Shown piece after piece: positions 6,292 to 14,642 of a stretch of 14,848 nucleotides of DNA; position 1 is the stretch's first letter; the number at the start of each line of letters is the position of its first letter. This stretch comes from Pseudomonadota bacterium (GTDB lineage: Bacteria; Pseudomonadota; Gammaproteobacteria; Burkholderiales; Burkholderiaceae_C), in NCBI GenBank assembly GCA_018241985.1, contig JAFECV010000007.1, positions 1 to 14,848 of the forward strand. Direction: 5' to 3'. The notes below the pieces were generated by a model. That model searched no databases. It had not been told where the DNA came from and saw nothing but the letters and a program-made list of their open reading frames with translations. The translations under genes were made by a program, and so were the position numbers.

Positions 6292-7416
6292 TCATTGCTC
6301 CTTCGGTGTGTAGCCGACGATTTCGAGCTCGAAGCCGGTGGCGATGCTCGGCATGCGCCGCGGCGTCCCCATCAGGATCATCCGGCGCACGCCGCAGGCA
6401 CGCAGGATCTGCGCGCCGATGCCGTAGGTGCGCAGGTCCATGCGGCCGCGCTCCGGCCCGTGGCTGGCGCGCGCGGTGCCTTCGAACTGCGCCAGCAACT
6501 GCGCCGCGCTTTCCCCGCAGTTGAGCAGCACGATCACGCCGCGGCCCAGCTCGGCGACATGCTGGAAGCTGCTGTCCAGGTCCCAGGTGTGCGTCGATCG
6601 GTCGACTTCCAGCAGGTCCAGCGCCGAGAGCGGCTCGTGCACCCGCACCGGCACGTCTTCATCCGGCTGCCATTCGCCCTTGACCAGCGCCAGGTGCAGA
6701 CTGCGGCTCGGCTTGTCGTGGAACGCATGCGCGACGAATTCGCCCCAGCGGGTGCGCAGCGGGCGCGTGCCGATCAGGTCGACCAGCGTTTCGACCCGGC
6801 TGCGGTGCTGGATCAGGTCGGCGATCGTGCCGATCTTCAGGCCGTGCTCGGCGGCGAACAACTGCAGGTCCGGCAGCCGCGCCATGGTGCCGTCGTCCTT
6901 CATGACCTCGCAGATCACGGCCGCGGGCGTGCAGCCGGCCATCGCCGCCAGGTCGCAGCCGGCCTCGGTATGCCCGGCGCGCATCAGCACGCCGCCATCG
7001 ACTGCTTGCAGCGGGAACACGTGGCCGGGCTGCACCAGGTCTTCCGCCTTCGCGTGCCTGGCCACCGCGACCTGCACGGTGCGCGCCCGGTCCGCGGCCG
7101 AGATGCCGGTGGTCACGCCTTCGGCGGCCTCGATCGACACCGTGAACGCGGTCGCGTGCTTGGCGTTGTTGCGCGCCACCATCGGCGGCAGGTGCAGCCG
7201 CTCGCAGATCTCGCGGGGCAGGGTCAGGCAGATCAGGCCGCGCGCATGGCGCGCCATGAAATTGATCGCGGCCGGCGTGACGTGGTCCGCGGCCAGGATC
7301 AGGTCGCCTTCGTTCTCGCGGTCTTCGTCGTCGATCAGGATCACCATGCGGCCGGCGCGCATGTCGGCGACGATGTCGTCGACCGGGGAAATGGGGGCAG
7401 GGGAAGGGTTGCTCAT
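6292..7416 (-). CDS. ribBA: 3,4-dihydroxy-2-butanone 4-phosphate synthase with degenerate GTP cyclohydrolase II-like domain (RibBX type)
   Basis: The 374-aa protein has an intact RibB half (1 to about 205) that makes the four-carbon riboflavin precursor from ribulose 5-phosphate. Its [12 protein letters not shown] (29 to 40), [12 protein letters not shown] (146 to 157) and [13 protein letters not shown] motifs are all present. The C-terminal half resembles RibA ([15 protein letters not shown] near 329 to 343). However, the stretch after RVH, where active GTP cyclohydrolase II has three zinc-binding Cys, reads [19 protein letters not shown] with no Cys. GTP cyclohydrolase II activity is therefore unlikely. 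This matches the RibBX variant described in proteobacteria. The ATG at 7416 overlaps the ribE stop by one base; a TTG one codon upstream (7419) is a less likely start. Confidence 0.94.
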   Translation of the reverse strand: MSNPSPAPISPVDDIVADMRAGRMVILIDDEDRENEGDLILAADHVTPAAINFMARHARGLICLTLPREICERLHLPPMVARNNAKHATAFTVSIEAAEGVTTGISAADRARTVQVAVARHAKAEDLVQPGHVFPLQAVDGGVLMRAGHTEAGCDLAAMAGCTPAAVICEVMKDDGTMARLPDLQLFAAEHGLKIGTIADLIQHRSRVETLVDLIGTRPLRTRWGEFVAHAFHDKPSRSLHLALVKGEWQPDEDVPVRVHEPLSALDLLEVDRSTHTWDLDSSFQHVAELGRGVIVLLNCGESAAQLLAQFEGTARASHGPERGRMDLRTYGIGAQILRACGVRRMILMGTPRRMPSIATGFELEIVGYTPKEQ

Positions 7417-8057
7417 CAAAGGTCCGGGTCGGTCGGCGCGGGGCCGGCGGTCAACATGCGCTCCACGTAGCGCGCGATCAGATCGATTTCAAGGTTTACC
7501 TGCGCACCGGCGCGCAGCAGCCCCAACGTCGTGTGCTCGGCGGTGTGCGGGATCAGGTTGATGCTGATCTCGCAGCCCGCGCCGGTGTCGGCGACGCGGT
7601 TCACCGTCAGGCTCGCGCCGTTCACGGTGATCGAGCCCTTGTACGCGAGGTAGCGCGCCAGCTCGCGCGGCGCGGCGATGCGCAGCAGCAAGCTCTCGCC
7701 GACCGGCGCGAGTTCGATCACGCTGCCGATGCCGTCGACATGGCCGGAGACGATATGGCCGCCCAGGCGGTCGTGCGCGCGCAGCGCCTTCTCGAGGTTC
7801 ACCGGGCCGGGCGACGCGAGCCCGCTGGTGCGATCCAGCGATTCCTTCGAGATGTCGATACAGAACGAGCGCTCGGCGGGCGCGAGATCGGTCACCGTCA
7901 TGCAGGCGCCGTTGATCGCGATGCTGTCGCCCATGGCGACGTCGTCGAGATAGCCGGCCGGGGCTTCGATCGTGAGCCGCTTGCCGTGGCTGGCCGTGGC
8001 TCCCAGGTCGTGGACCGCCGCGATGCGTCCCACGCCGGTGACGATTCCGGTGAACAT
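7416..8057 (-). CDS. ribE: Riboflavin synthase, alpha subunit
   Basis: Two lumazine molecules are dismutated by this enzyme to give riboflavin. The 213-aa protein begins MFTGIV, the diagnostic N-terminus, and contains two similar beta-barrel halves. [13 protein letters not shown] (44 to 56) in the first corresponds to [13 protein letters not shown] (141 to 153) in the second. The linker [12 protein letters not shown] (98 to 109) and the [12 protein letters not shown] block (about 167 to 178) are family hallmarks. The C-terminal trimerisation helix [13 protein letters not shown] is present. Gene order ribD-ribE-ribBA-ribH is conserved in many betaproteobacteria. The start is 46 bp after ribD, the largest gap inside this cluster, and no clear ribosome site precedes it. 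Confidence 0.96.
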   Translation of the reverse strand: MFTGIVTGVGRIAAVHDLGATASHGKRLTIEAPAGYLDDVAMGDSIAINGACMTVTDLAPAERSFCIDISKESLDRTSGLASPGPVNLEKALRAHDRLGGHIVSGHVDGIGSVIELAPVGESLLLRIAAPRELARYLAYKGSITVNGASLTVNRVADTGAGCEISINLIPHTAEHTTLGLLRAGAQVNLEIDLIARYVERMLTAGPAPTDPDL

Positions 8058-8079
8058 CCCGCTATTTTCGCAGGGATTT

Positions 8080-8100
8080 CAGGCCCGACCTTCCGGCCTG
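8080..8100 (-). promoter_or_regulatory. Hairpin between ribD and ribE
   Basis: In the 46-bp ribD-ribE gap the minus strand reads CAGGCC, nine bases, then GGCCTG, a perfect 6-bp G+C-rich stem. It starts just after the ribD stop. There is no T run after it, so it is not an ordinary terminator. It could stabilise or separate the mRNA segments, or be chance in such GC-rich DNA. It does not resemble an FMN riboswitch. Confidence 0.3.
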
Positions 8101-8103
8101 CCG

Positions 8104-9228
8104 CTAAAACCTGTCGCGACCCGCGATGCGGCTGACGATGCGCAGGTCCACGCCGATCTGTTCGACGGACCGGAACACCAGCGGCACCGCGTCGGCCAGC
8201 GCCGTGAGCGGTCCGAAGTCGGCCATGCCGCGCGCTTGGCCGATCAGACTGGGCGCGAAATAGCACAGCCATTCGTCGACCAGCCCTTCGCGCAGCAGCG
8301 AGCCGTTCAGCTTGTGGCCGGCCTCCACGTGCAACTCGTTCACCTCGCGCTTTGCCAGGTCGCACAGCATCGCGGCCAGATCCACCTTGCCCTGCGCGTT
8401 CGGCAGCGGAATCACGGTGGCGCCACGCGCCTCGAGCACGGACTGCCGCGCGGCGTCGCGCACGGCGGTGTAGGCGAAGCGCCGCCGCTCGGGCTCGAAC
8501 AGCCGGGCCGACGCGGGTGTGTCCAGCCGGCTGTCGACCACGACGACGTGCGGCTGGCGCTCGGTTTCGGCCAGCCGGACGTCGAGACGCGGGTCGTCCT
8601 CGAGAACGGTGCCGATGCCGGTCAGCACCGCGCAGGCACGCGCGCGCCAAGCGTGGCCATCGGCCCGTGCCGCGTCCGACGTGATCCATTGGCTCACGCC
8701 GTTCTCGAGCGCGGTGCGACCATCCAGCGACGCGGCGACCTTGACCCGCACCCAGGGCGTGCCGCGGATCATGCGGCTGAAGAAACCGATGTTGAGTTCG
8801 CGCGACTGCGCGGCCCCGGGACCGACCTCGACCGCGACGCCCGCGGCGCGCAGTCGCTCGAAGCCCGCGCCGGCGACCTTGGGGTTCGGGTCATCGATCG
8901 ACGCGACCACCTTTTTGATGCCGGCTGCGACCAGCGCGTCGCAGCAGGGGCCGGTGCGCCCGTGGTGGCAGCAGGGCTCGAGTGTCACGTAGGCGGTTGC
9001 GCCGGCAGTGGAGCGGCCGCGCGCGGCGGCGTCGGCGAGCGCCATGATTTCGGCGTGCGGTCCGCCGGCGGCTTGCGTGTAGCCCTGGCCGATCACCGCG
9101 CCCTTGGCGTCGACCAGTACGCAGCCGACGCGCGGGTTCGGGTTCGAGAGCCGCAGCGACCGCTGCGCCAACGCCAGCGCCTCGCGCATCGGCGCGGGCA
9201 GCGGCGGCGGGGATTGGATGGCGGCCAA
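8104..9228 (-). CDS. ribD: RibD, bifunctional pyrimidine deaminase/reductase of riboflavin synthesis
   Basis: RibD deaminates the GTP-derived pyrimidine and then reduces its ribosyl chain. In this 374-aa protein the deaminase domain spans about 14 to 145. It has the zinc ligands H58 with catalytic E60 (GGPHAE), and C86 and C95 in LEPCCHHGRTGPCC. The reductase domain (about 158 to 370) has the RVKVAASLDGRTA motif near 161 to 173 and HVEAGHKLNGSLL near 300 to 312. The listed start is TTG at 9228, 9 bp after fimT. An in-frame ATG at 9189 (MREALALAQRS) would remove 13 residues and still keep the domain; neither has a good ribosome site. It follows the pilin genes directly on the same strand. Confidence 0.93.
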   Translation of the reverse strand: MAAIQSPPPLPAPMREALALAQRSLRLSNPNPRVGCVLVDAKGAVIGQGYTQAAGGPHAEIMALADAAARGRSTAGATAYVTLEPCCHHGRTGPCCDALVAAGIKKVVASIDDPNPKVAGAGFERLRAAGVAVEVGPGAAQSRELNIGFFSRMIRGTPWVRVKVAASLDGRTALENGVSQWITSDAARADGHAWRARACAVLTGIGTVLEDDPRLDVRLAETERQPHVVVVDSRLDTPASARLFEPERRRFAYTAVRDAARQSVLEARGATVIPLPNAQGKVDLAAMLCDLAKREVNELHVEAGHKLNGSLLREGLVDEWLCYFAPSLIGQARGMADFGPLTALADAVPLVFRSVEQIGVDLRIVSRIAGRDRF

Positions 9229-9237
9229 GGGTTGAAT

Positions 9238-9822
9238 CTATTCGGCGGTTGCCGATGCGGAGCAAGTCTTGTCGTCTGTAGCGGACGGCTTGCAGGTGCG
9301 CGTCCGTCCGGTGCTGGCGATGATAATCCGGCGCGTCTGCTCCGGGGTCTGGCTGGCGTCGACGTCGTTGCGCGCGATCGTGAACGCCAGGGCGCCGAAG
9401 CCGCCGGATTTCAGCTTCGAATAGCCGGACGCGTCGAACAGGATGTAGGGCGGGTCGTCCGCGGCGGGACCGTTGGCCGAGACGGCCAGATAGGCTGGCA
9501 GCGGCTCGCCGTTCTGGATCAGGATGTCGCGGCCGGCATCGAAATCCAGCGAGCGGTCGCGATCGACGAACACCACCAAGCCGCTGGCCCAGTCGCCGCC
9601 GTCGGCCGGCACCACCATCGCATTCATGCCGCGCTTCATCGCCTCGCCGCGCGCCGCATTGATCGCGGCCAGCAGCGTGTTGGTCGCCGAGCTCAGCTCG
9701 CTGTTGTGCTGGAAGCTGGTGAAGCTCGGTACGCCGATCGCGATCGCAATGGCCAGCAGGGTCACTGTCACCAGCAGTTCGACCAGCGTGAAGCCGGCCG
9801 CCGCGCCGCGCCCTGTGCTCAT
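9238..9822 (-). CDS. fimT: FimT/GspH-family type IV minor pilin
   Basis: This 194-aa prepilin has a short leader ending at G10, with cleavage before F11 (GFTLVELLVTVTLLAIAIA). E15 is the conserved Glu at mature position 5, followed by the hydrophobic assembly helix. The remainder fits the GspH/FimT fold (ARGEAMKRG near 57 to 65; ILFDASGYSK near 127 to 136). The C-terminal tail reads IIIASTGRTRTCKPS. G172, R173 and R175 form a GRxR motif, which in FimT of transformable bacteria contributes to DNA binding. Two Cys (177 and 187) may form a disulfide. The start is the ATG at 9822, overlapping the pilE stop by 4 bp; the longer frame to 9960 is a shadow of pilE. Confidence 0.9.
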   Translation of the reverse strand: MSTGRGAAAGFTLVELLVTVTLLAIAIAIGVPSFTSFQHNSELSSATNTLLAAINAARGEAMKRGMNAMVVPADGGDWASGLVVFVDRDRSLDFDAGRDILIQNGEPLPAYLAVSANGPAADDPPYILFDASGYSKLKSGGFGALAFTIARNDVDASQTPEQTRRIIIASTGRTRTCKPSATDDKTCSASATAE

Positions 9823-10262
9823 TTCCAGCACACCGACGGCCGGGTGCCGGTGCAGGTCTTGGTGCTGGTGCTGAGCATCTGCAGCGTGCCGGCGTCCGGG
9901 TCGGCCTGGACCGGTTCCGCGGCGACCACCACGCATTCCGCGATGGTCGACGACGGGCATGCCGATGCACTGAGGTAGTAGGCGGCATTCGCCGGTGAGT
10001 CGCCCGAGTAGGTCTTGAACGGCACCGCGGCCGGCGTGGTCGTGCCGGCGTTGTTGGTGAATGCGAAGTAGCTGTTGTTCTGGGTCATGTAGCGCTCCTG
10101 CTGCTGCAGCAGTTCGGTCAGCGCGGTGCGGGCTTCGGCCCGGCGGCCCTTGAGCACCGAGTCGCGGTACGACGGATAGGCGACGGCGGCCAGGATGGCG
10201 ATGACGGCCACGACGATCATCAGTTCGATCAGCGTGAACCCGCGTTGGAACGGCGCTCTCAT
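9819..10262 (-). CDS. pilE: PilE-type type IV pilin
   Basis: The 147-aa prepilin has a very short basic leader (MRAPFQRG). Cleavage is expected after G8, giving mature FTLIELMIVVAVIAILAAVAYP with E13 as the conserved Glu at position 5. YRDSVLKGRRAEARTALTELL is the amphipathic part of the long helix. Four Cys (102, 110, 137, 145) are suitable for two disulfides in the C-terminal D-region, and the chain ends SVCWK. PilE here is most likely a minor pilin, since it is encoded with PilY1 rather than alone. A GAGGAA ribosome site lies about 8 bases before the ATG at 10262, which overlaps the pilY1 stop as ATGA. Confidence 0.92.
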   Translation of the reverse strand: MRAPFQRGFTLIELMIVVAVIAILAAVAYPSYRDSVLKGRRAEARTALTELLQQQERYMTQNNSYFAFTNNAGTTTPAAVPFKTYSGDSPANAAYYLSASACPSSTIAECVVVAAEPVQADPDAGTLQMLSTSTKTCTGTRPSVCWK

Positions 10263-13200
10263 GGTGCGTTCCTCAGGTCCTGGTAGTTGTTGATCTGGCG
10301 CCAGCTCAAACGACCGGCGATCACGGTGGCGGTCTCGGTCCCGGCCAGCGCCAGGCCGGTGGAACCTTGCTGGATGACCTGGCTCCTGATCGTCTTGGTG
10401 CGCCGGCCGGTGCTGTCGCTGGAAGAGTAGGTGGTCGCGCCGGTGATCCGCGTGACCAGGGGCTTGCCCATGATGCCGACAGTGGACACGCTGGTGGTGC
10501 CGCTGCCGCGCGCGAAATTCATCGTGTACTGGTTGCCGCCGCCGGCTGCTGCACAGCCGCCGCCGGCCGCATTCGGGATCAGGCTGCCGAACACGACCGA
10601 TTCGCCGACCACGGTGGCGCCGCTGATCTGGCGCTCACCCAGCGTCGGGAAGTCGACGTACCAGCCCGAGCGCTGGGTCGTATCGCTGTCCTTGGCCGCG
10701 CGCCCGAGCGTAAAGACCGGCACCGTGACGGCGCCGCTCGTTGCGTTGGCCGTGCCCGCCTGCAGTCGGCCCCGGCCGCTTACCGCGCTGGGGCCGGCCG
10801 GGCTGGTGTCGTTCTTCGCGCTGCCGTTGTCGTAGACCATGTAGACCGTCTGCTGCGCCGTCGAATTGCGGTCAGATGATTCCAGGTACTTGCCGGTCCC
10901 GAACACGATGTAGCTGGCGCCCGGCGCGGCGCCGTAGACGAGGGTCGGCGCCATGCTGATCGGCTGCACGTTGCCGGCTCCATCCTTCGCGATGAACAGC
11001 GGCGACGGCGTGGGCGGCGTGCCGCGGCTGTACGGCGAGAGTTTGGCAAGGATCCAGTCGCTGCTCCCGACGCCCGTGAAATCGAGCTTCCAGAGGTTGC
11101 CGTGCAGGTCACCCAAGTAGATCTGCGCGACTTCCCGCGCCGGGCCGAGCGCAGCCTGGAAGTTGATCAGGCCGGTCGCGCGGGCCGCAGCCAGCGTCGC
11201 GTCGACCGGTAGCGTGATCTTGTAGTAGTTCGTGCCGAGCGACCAGGCGGTGCCGGCGGGCTTGGCCAGATCGAGCAGGAACAGCGCCGGATTGCCGTTT
11301 GCGCTGAACAGGCCCGCGCTGTCGGGAACGTAGTTGTTCACGCCGCTGCCGACCACCGCGAACCATTTGTAGGTCGCGATGTCTCCCGGCTTGCTGGTGC
11401 GCAGTTTGAGGATCTGCGGCTGGCCGACGACGTAGCCGAGGTCGGCATCGTCGGCATGGGTGAATTCCCAAAGCACGTTGGCGGCGCTGAAATTGGCCGG
11501 GTCCGTCACGTCCAATGCGAACACGCCCTGGCCGCCACCGCCGGTCCCCGCGATCAGCACCGTCTTCCAGTCCGCCAGGGTGCCGGTCTTGCCCAGTTGC
11601 GCCTCGCCGACCCCGGGCGAACCGTCGGCGTAGCTCTGGTGCGCGTTCAGGTAGCCTGGGCTGGTCAGCGCCGACAGCTTGGTCGCGAACCAGCTCGGAA
11701 CGTAGGCGAACAGCTCGGTGCCGTTGACCGCGTTGAACGCGTGGAACATGCCATCGTTCGCGCCGACGAAGACCGCGGGCGTGCGGCCTTTGCGTGCCTC
11801 GTAGAACGCCGCATAGCCGGGGCCGGCGAGGTTGGTGGCTGGCGCGCCCGAATGGACCACGCCCGAGTTGATGATGTCGCCCAGCAGTTTGTTGCGCTTG
11901 CGAAAAACGCTACCCTCTTTCGCGCGGTCGCCGCGCAGGTAGTTCAGGCGATCCTGGCCCAGCCCGTCGCTCGGCGCGGCCGCGGACGGCCGGTTCAATG
12001 CAGTCTGCACCTCCGCGTCGATCGAATCCCAGAGGAAAGGCGTCGCCGCGGGCAGCGCGGTCGCGCCGCTGCGCCCCATCACGATGTTGCGGGTGGCGGC
12101 CGGCGTCGGCAGCGCGGCGAGGCGGGCCGCGGCGGCCCAGGTCTCGGTGTTGGAGAGCGTGACCTTGTTGTTCGCGTCGACCGTCACGGGAATCGCGAGC
12201 AGGTCGCCGCTCCAGTCGGAGGTGTCGAACGTGCCCTGGAAGACCGTGCTGCCGCTGGGCGACAGGTCCTTCGACTGCATTGCGGCGCCGGCAATGCTGC
12301 GGGCGGCCGTGGACGCGCGGTTGAAGATGCTGTCGAACGCGCTGAGTACGCCGCGGGCGTCGCTCTGCAGGTAATAGGTACTGGCCTCGCCGGGGTGGGC
12401 GGGGTCTTGCCAGACGTTGTTGTCGTTCGTGCCGTCCTGCCGCTTGAACGGATTGCCGAACGCGTTGTACGGGTTCTTCACGAGGTTGGTCGGATCGGTT
12501 TCGAAGCCGCCGTACTTGGCCGCGGTGAAGTACTGGTTCTGGTTGCGCCGGTACGCGGCATCGTTGCTGGCGGAGTTCTCGTTCACGTCGAAGAAGAACG
12601 ACTTGACGCGCAGCCCTGGGCGCTGCAGCGTCGGCTGCTTGGTCCAGTCCTTGCCTCGGATGTCGTGCGTGTGCGCCCAGTAGGCGGCGCCAACCAGCGG
12701 ACCCTGCTTGCCGTTGGCACCGACCTGCGACTGCGTGTTCGCGGCGTTCGGATTGGCTATCGTCCGCGAGACGCCCTGTCCGTCCGTATAGCTTCCCGCA
12801 GTGTTGTTGGCCTCGAACTTCTTGACCACGTCGCTCCAGACCTTGAAGTCCGGCAGGTTGTTCGCGGAATCGGCGGTGCGGGTCAGCAACCGCTGGCTGT
12901 CCCAGGTGTTCACGTCGCCGATCACCACGATGTTGCTCTTCACGCAGGAGTAGTCGGCGCTGCTGCTGCGCGTGCCGCCGTACGGATCGGACCAGGTGGT
13001 GAAGGCGGGGAACCCGTCGTACATCTCGGCCGTGAGCGTCCCACTGATCGCGTCTGCCGTCGGCGCGAGGCCTTGCAGGTAGCGCAGCGCTTCGCCGTAC
13101 AGCTCGCCGACCGGATCGAGCGCCTTGTAGCGGCCCTTGACCGTGCCGGTGCGTCCGAACTGGTTCAGGTAGTTGATGACGCCGCTGTTGCTGTAGGTGG

Positions 13201-14623
13201 GCGTCGGGCCGTCCGGGTCCGGCTTGAACACGCCGGTGTCCGGATCCCATTCCGCCTTTGGGTTGGTGCCGGGCTTTTCGTTGCCGCTGTCGTCGAAGGT
13301 CTTCGCGCCCACGTATTTCATCGGCGCGCGCAGCACCCCGCCGTAGCGCTCGCTGTAGTCGCTGGTCTTGCGCTGGTCCATCAGGTACCCGAACGCCGCG
13401 AGCTTGAGCTGGTCGCTGTATTTCTGGATGGCGCCGGTCGGCTTGTACGTCTTCGGGTATTTCGTGCAGAGGCCGTAGTCCCGCACGTCCTGCAGATTGC
13501 CGGATGCGTCGACGTTGCAGACGCTGACCCGGGCGTAGAAGAAGGGGTCGGCACTCAGGCCGGCAGGCGGGGCTTCGCTGCCGGTGTAGGCGCGCACCAG
13601 GCACGTTGCGCTACTGTTTTTCGAGCCGCTGTTGAAGGTGGTCTCGCTGCAGGCGATGGTTCCTGACGCCGGCGCGCTCTTCCAGTTGCTGCCGTTGCCG
13701 TACAGCACCTCCTGGACGCCGGTCAGGGTGATGGTCGTGCCGCGGCTGTAGGACGGCGTGGCGGGCCAGCCGCCGGGCTTGGCGCTGTAGCTCGACTGCG
13801 TGCCGACCCAGCTCGACGGCGCAGTGCCCAGCGTGTAGCCGCTCTGGTCCGTGCAGTTGCCGGTGCTTGCCGATCCGGCCCGGAAGTAGATCCGGTTCAG
13901 CATGTTCGCGATCCAGATGTCATTGCTGCCAGCGTCCTTGATCATCGATGCCGGCACGGCGCCGAAGAAGTCCGGCAGCGTGCCGCCCGGCTTTCGCTTG
14001 AGCTGCTTGGCCGGAAAGTAGGAACCGTTGTTGAAATAGCAGCCGTTGTCGTTGCCGTCGGGCAGGTACGCGCGCTGCAGCACCGTGAGCGTGTCGGTGT
14101 CGACGCTGCGGTCGCCGCCGGTGAGCGCGAGCCGCAGCATGTCGATCGCCGAATTGCCGGCCCAGTTCAAGAAATTGCCGCTGAATGCATTCGGGTAGCC
14201 GGTGTTGCACATCCGGTTGCTGGCCGGGCCGACGCGGTCGAAGCGCTTGTAGTCGTCGCGGGTCAGGCCGCTGGCAGGCGTCTCGGTTGGCGCTTTGTTG
14301 TATTCGTAGCAGCTTTCGGCGTCGTAGTAGCCGAGGTATTCGTTGCCGTTGCCGTAGTCGTTGCTCCCACGGTACTGCGCGCCGACCGTCGGGAATTCGA
14401 CCGACAGCGCCAGCGTCAGCGCCGGCTTGTCGCCGGTCGTGCTGGCGTACAGCGGGTCGGCGGAGAGCGCGACCGCGGGAATGCTCGGCGGTGACCCCTG
14501 GCCGAGCGCAACGACCGAGAACGCCGAGACGGCGGCCAGCGCCATTGCGCCCGCGACCACTGCCCAGGGCATGGGGCGGCCGCGTCGGCGGAGCGAAGAC
14601 TTGCGATCCGGCGTGACGTTCAA
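10259..14623 (-). CDS. pilY1: PilY1-family type IV pilus tip adhesin
   Basis: PilY1 sits at the pilus tip with minor pilins and affects pilus extension and surface contact. This 1454-aa protein has an Arg-rich N-terminus, then a signal-type hydrophobic segment (about 19 to 41). The family N-terminal block GNFLNWAGNSAIDMLRLALT lies at 149 to 168. The middle part contains NIVVIGDVNTW (near 565), AYWAHTHDIRG (near 650) and AAKYGGF (near 700). The conserved C-terminal beta-propeller runs from about 900 (VFRKRNKLLGDIINS) to 1330, with FVGANDGMFHAFNAVNG and YLGDLHGNLWKLDF. The listed start is TTG at 14623 with AGGGAG seven bases before it, 19 bp after pilX. An ATG at codon 18 (MPWAVV) is the alternative and would still give a signal peptide. 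I could not identify the canonical Ca-binding loop with confidence. Confidence 0.92.
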   Translation of the reverse strand: MNVTPDRKSSLRRRGRPMPWAVVAGAMALAAVSAFSVVALGQGSPPSIPAVALSADPLYASTTGDKPALTLALSVEFPTVGAQYRGSNDYGNGNEYLGYYDAESCYEYNKAPTETPASGLTRDDYKRFDRVGPASNRMCNTGYPNAFSGNFLNWAGNSAIDMLRLALTGGDRSVDTDTLTVLQRAYLPDGNDNGCYFNNGSYFPAKQLKRKPGGTLPDFFGAVPASMIKDAGSNDIWIANMLNRIYFRAGSASTGNCTDQSGYTLGTAPSSWVGTQSSYSAKPGGWPATPSYSRGTTITLTGVQEVLYGNGSNWKSAPASGTIACSETTFNSGSKNSSATCLVRAYTGSEAPPAGLSADPFFYARVSVCNVDASGNLQDVRDYGLCTKYPKTYKPTGAIQKYSDQLKLAAFGYLMDQRKTSDYSERYGGVLRAPMKYVGAKTFDDSGNEKPGTNPKAEWDPDTGVFKPDPDGPTPTYSNSGVINYLNQFGRTGTVKGRYKALDPVGELYGEALRYLQGLAPTADAISGTLTAEMYDGFPAFTTWSDPYGGTRSSSADYSCVKSNIVVIGDVNTWDSQRLLTRTADSANNLPDFKVWSDVVKKFEANNTAGSYTDGQGVSRTIANPNAANTQSQVGANGKQGPLVGAAYWAHTHDIRGKDWTKQPTLQRPGLRVKSFFFDVNENSASNDAAYRRNQNQYFTAAKYGGFETDPTNLVKNPYNAFGNPFKRQDGTNDNNVWQDPAHPGEASTYYLQSDARGVLSAFDSIFNRASTAARSIAGAAMQSKDLSPSGSTVFQGTFDTSDWSGDLLAIPVTVDANNKVTLSNTETWAAAARLAALPTPAATRNIVMGRSGATALPAATPFLWDSIDAEVQTALNRPSAAAPSDGLGQDRLNYLRGDRAKEGSVFRKRNKLLGDIINSGVVHSGAPATNLAGPGYAAFYEARKGRTPAVFVGANDGMFHAFNAVNGTELFAYVPSWFATKLSALTSPGYLNAHQSYADGSPGVGEAQLGKTGTLADWKTVLIAGTGGGGQGVFALDVTDPANFSAANVLWEFTHADDADLGYVVGQPQILKLRTSKPGDIATYKWFAVVGSGVNNYVPDSAGLFSANGNPALFLLDLAKPAGTAWSLGTNYYKITLPVDATLAAARATGLINFQAALGPAREVAQIYLGDLHGNLWKLDFTGVGSSDWILAKLSPYSRGTPPTPSPLFIAKDGAGNVQPISMAPTLVYGAAPGASYIVFGTGKYLESSDRNSTAQQTVYMVYDNGSAKNDTSPAGPSAVSGRGRLQAGTANATSGAVTVPVFTLGRAAKDSDTTQRSGWYVDFPTLGERQISGATVVGESVVFGSLIPNAAGGGCAAAGGGNQYTMNFARGSGTTSVSTVGIMGKPLVTRITGATTYSSSDSTGRRTKTIRSQVIQQGSTGLALAGTETATVIAGRLSWRQINNYQDLRNAP

Positions 14624-14642
14624 GGCATGGCTCCCTGCGGTT

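Noticed and set aside
6292..7416. Fully bifunctional RibBA
   Set aside because: The three zinc-binding Cys of GTP cyclohydrolase II are missing, so only the RibB activity is supported.
5710..7470. Plus-strand open frame of about 590 codons over the rib genes
   Set aside because: Antisense to ribH and ribBA; Arg/His/Gln/Asp-rich with no fold signature.
8058..8103. FMN riboswitch in front of ribE
   Set aside because: The gap is only 46 bp and lacks the conserved multi-helix FMN aptamer; a simple hairpin is all that is present. The other rib genes have no leader at all.
7972..9978. Plus-strand open frame of about 670 codons over ribD and fimT
   Set aside because: Antisense shadow of high-GC coding DNA; the minus-strand genes have catalytic motifs and the plus frame has none.
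11456..13666. Plus-strand open frame of about 740 codons inside pilY1
   Set aside because: Antisense to a single continuous PilY1 reading frame with family motifs on both sides of it.
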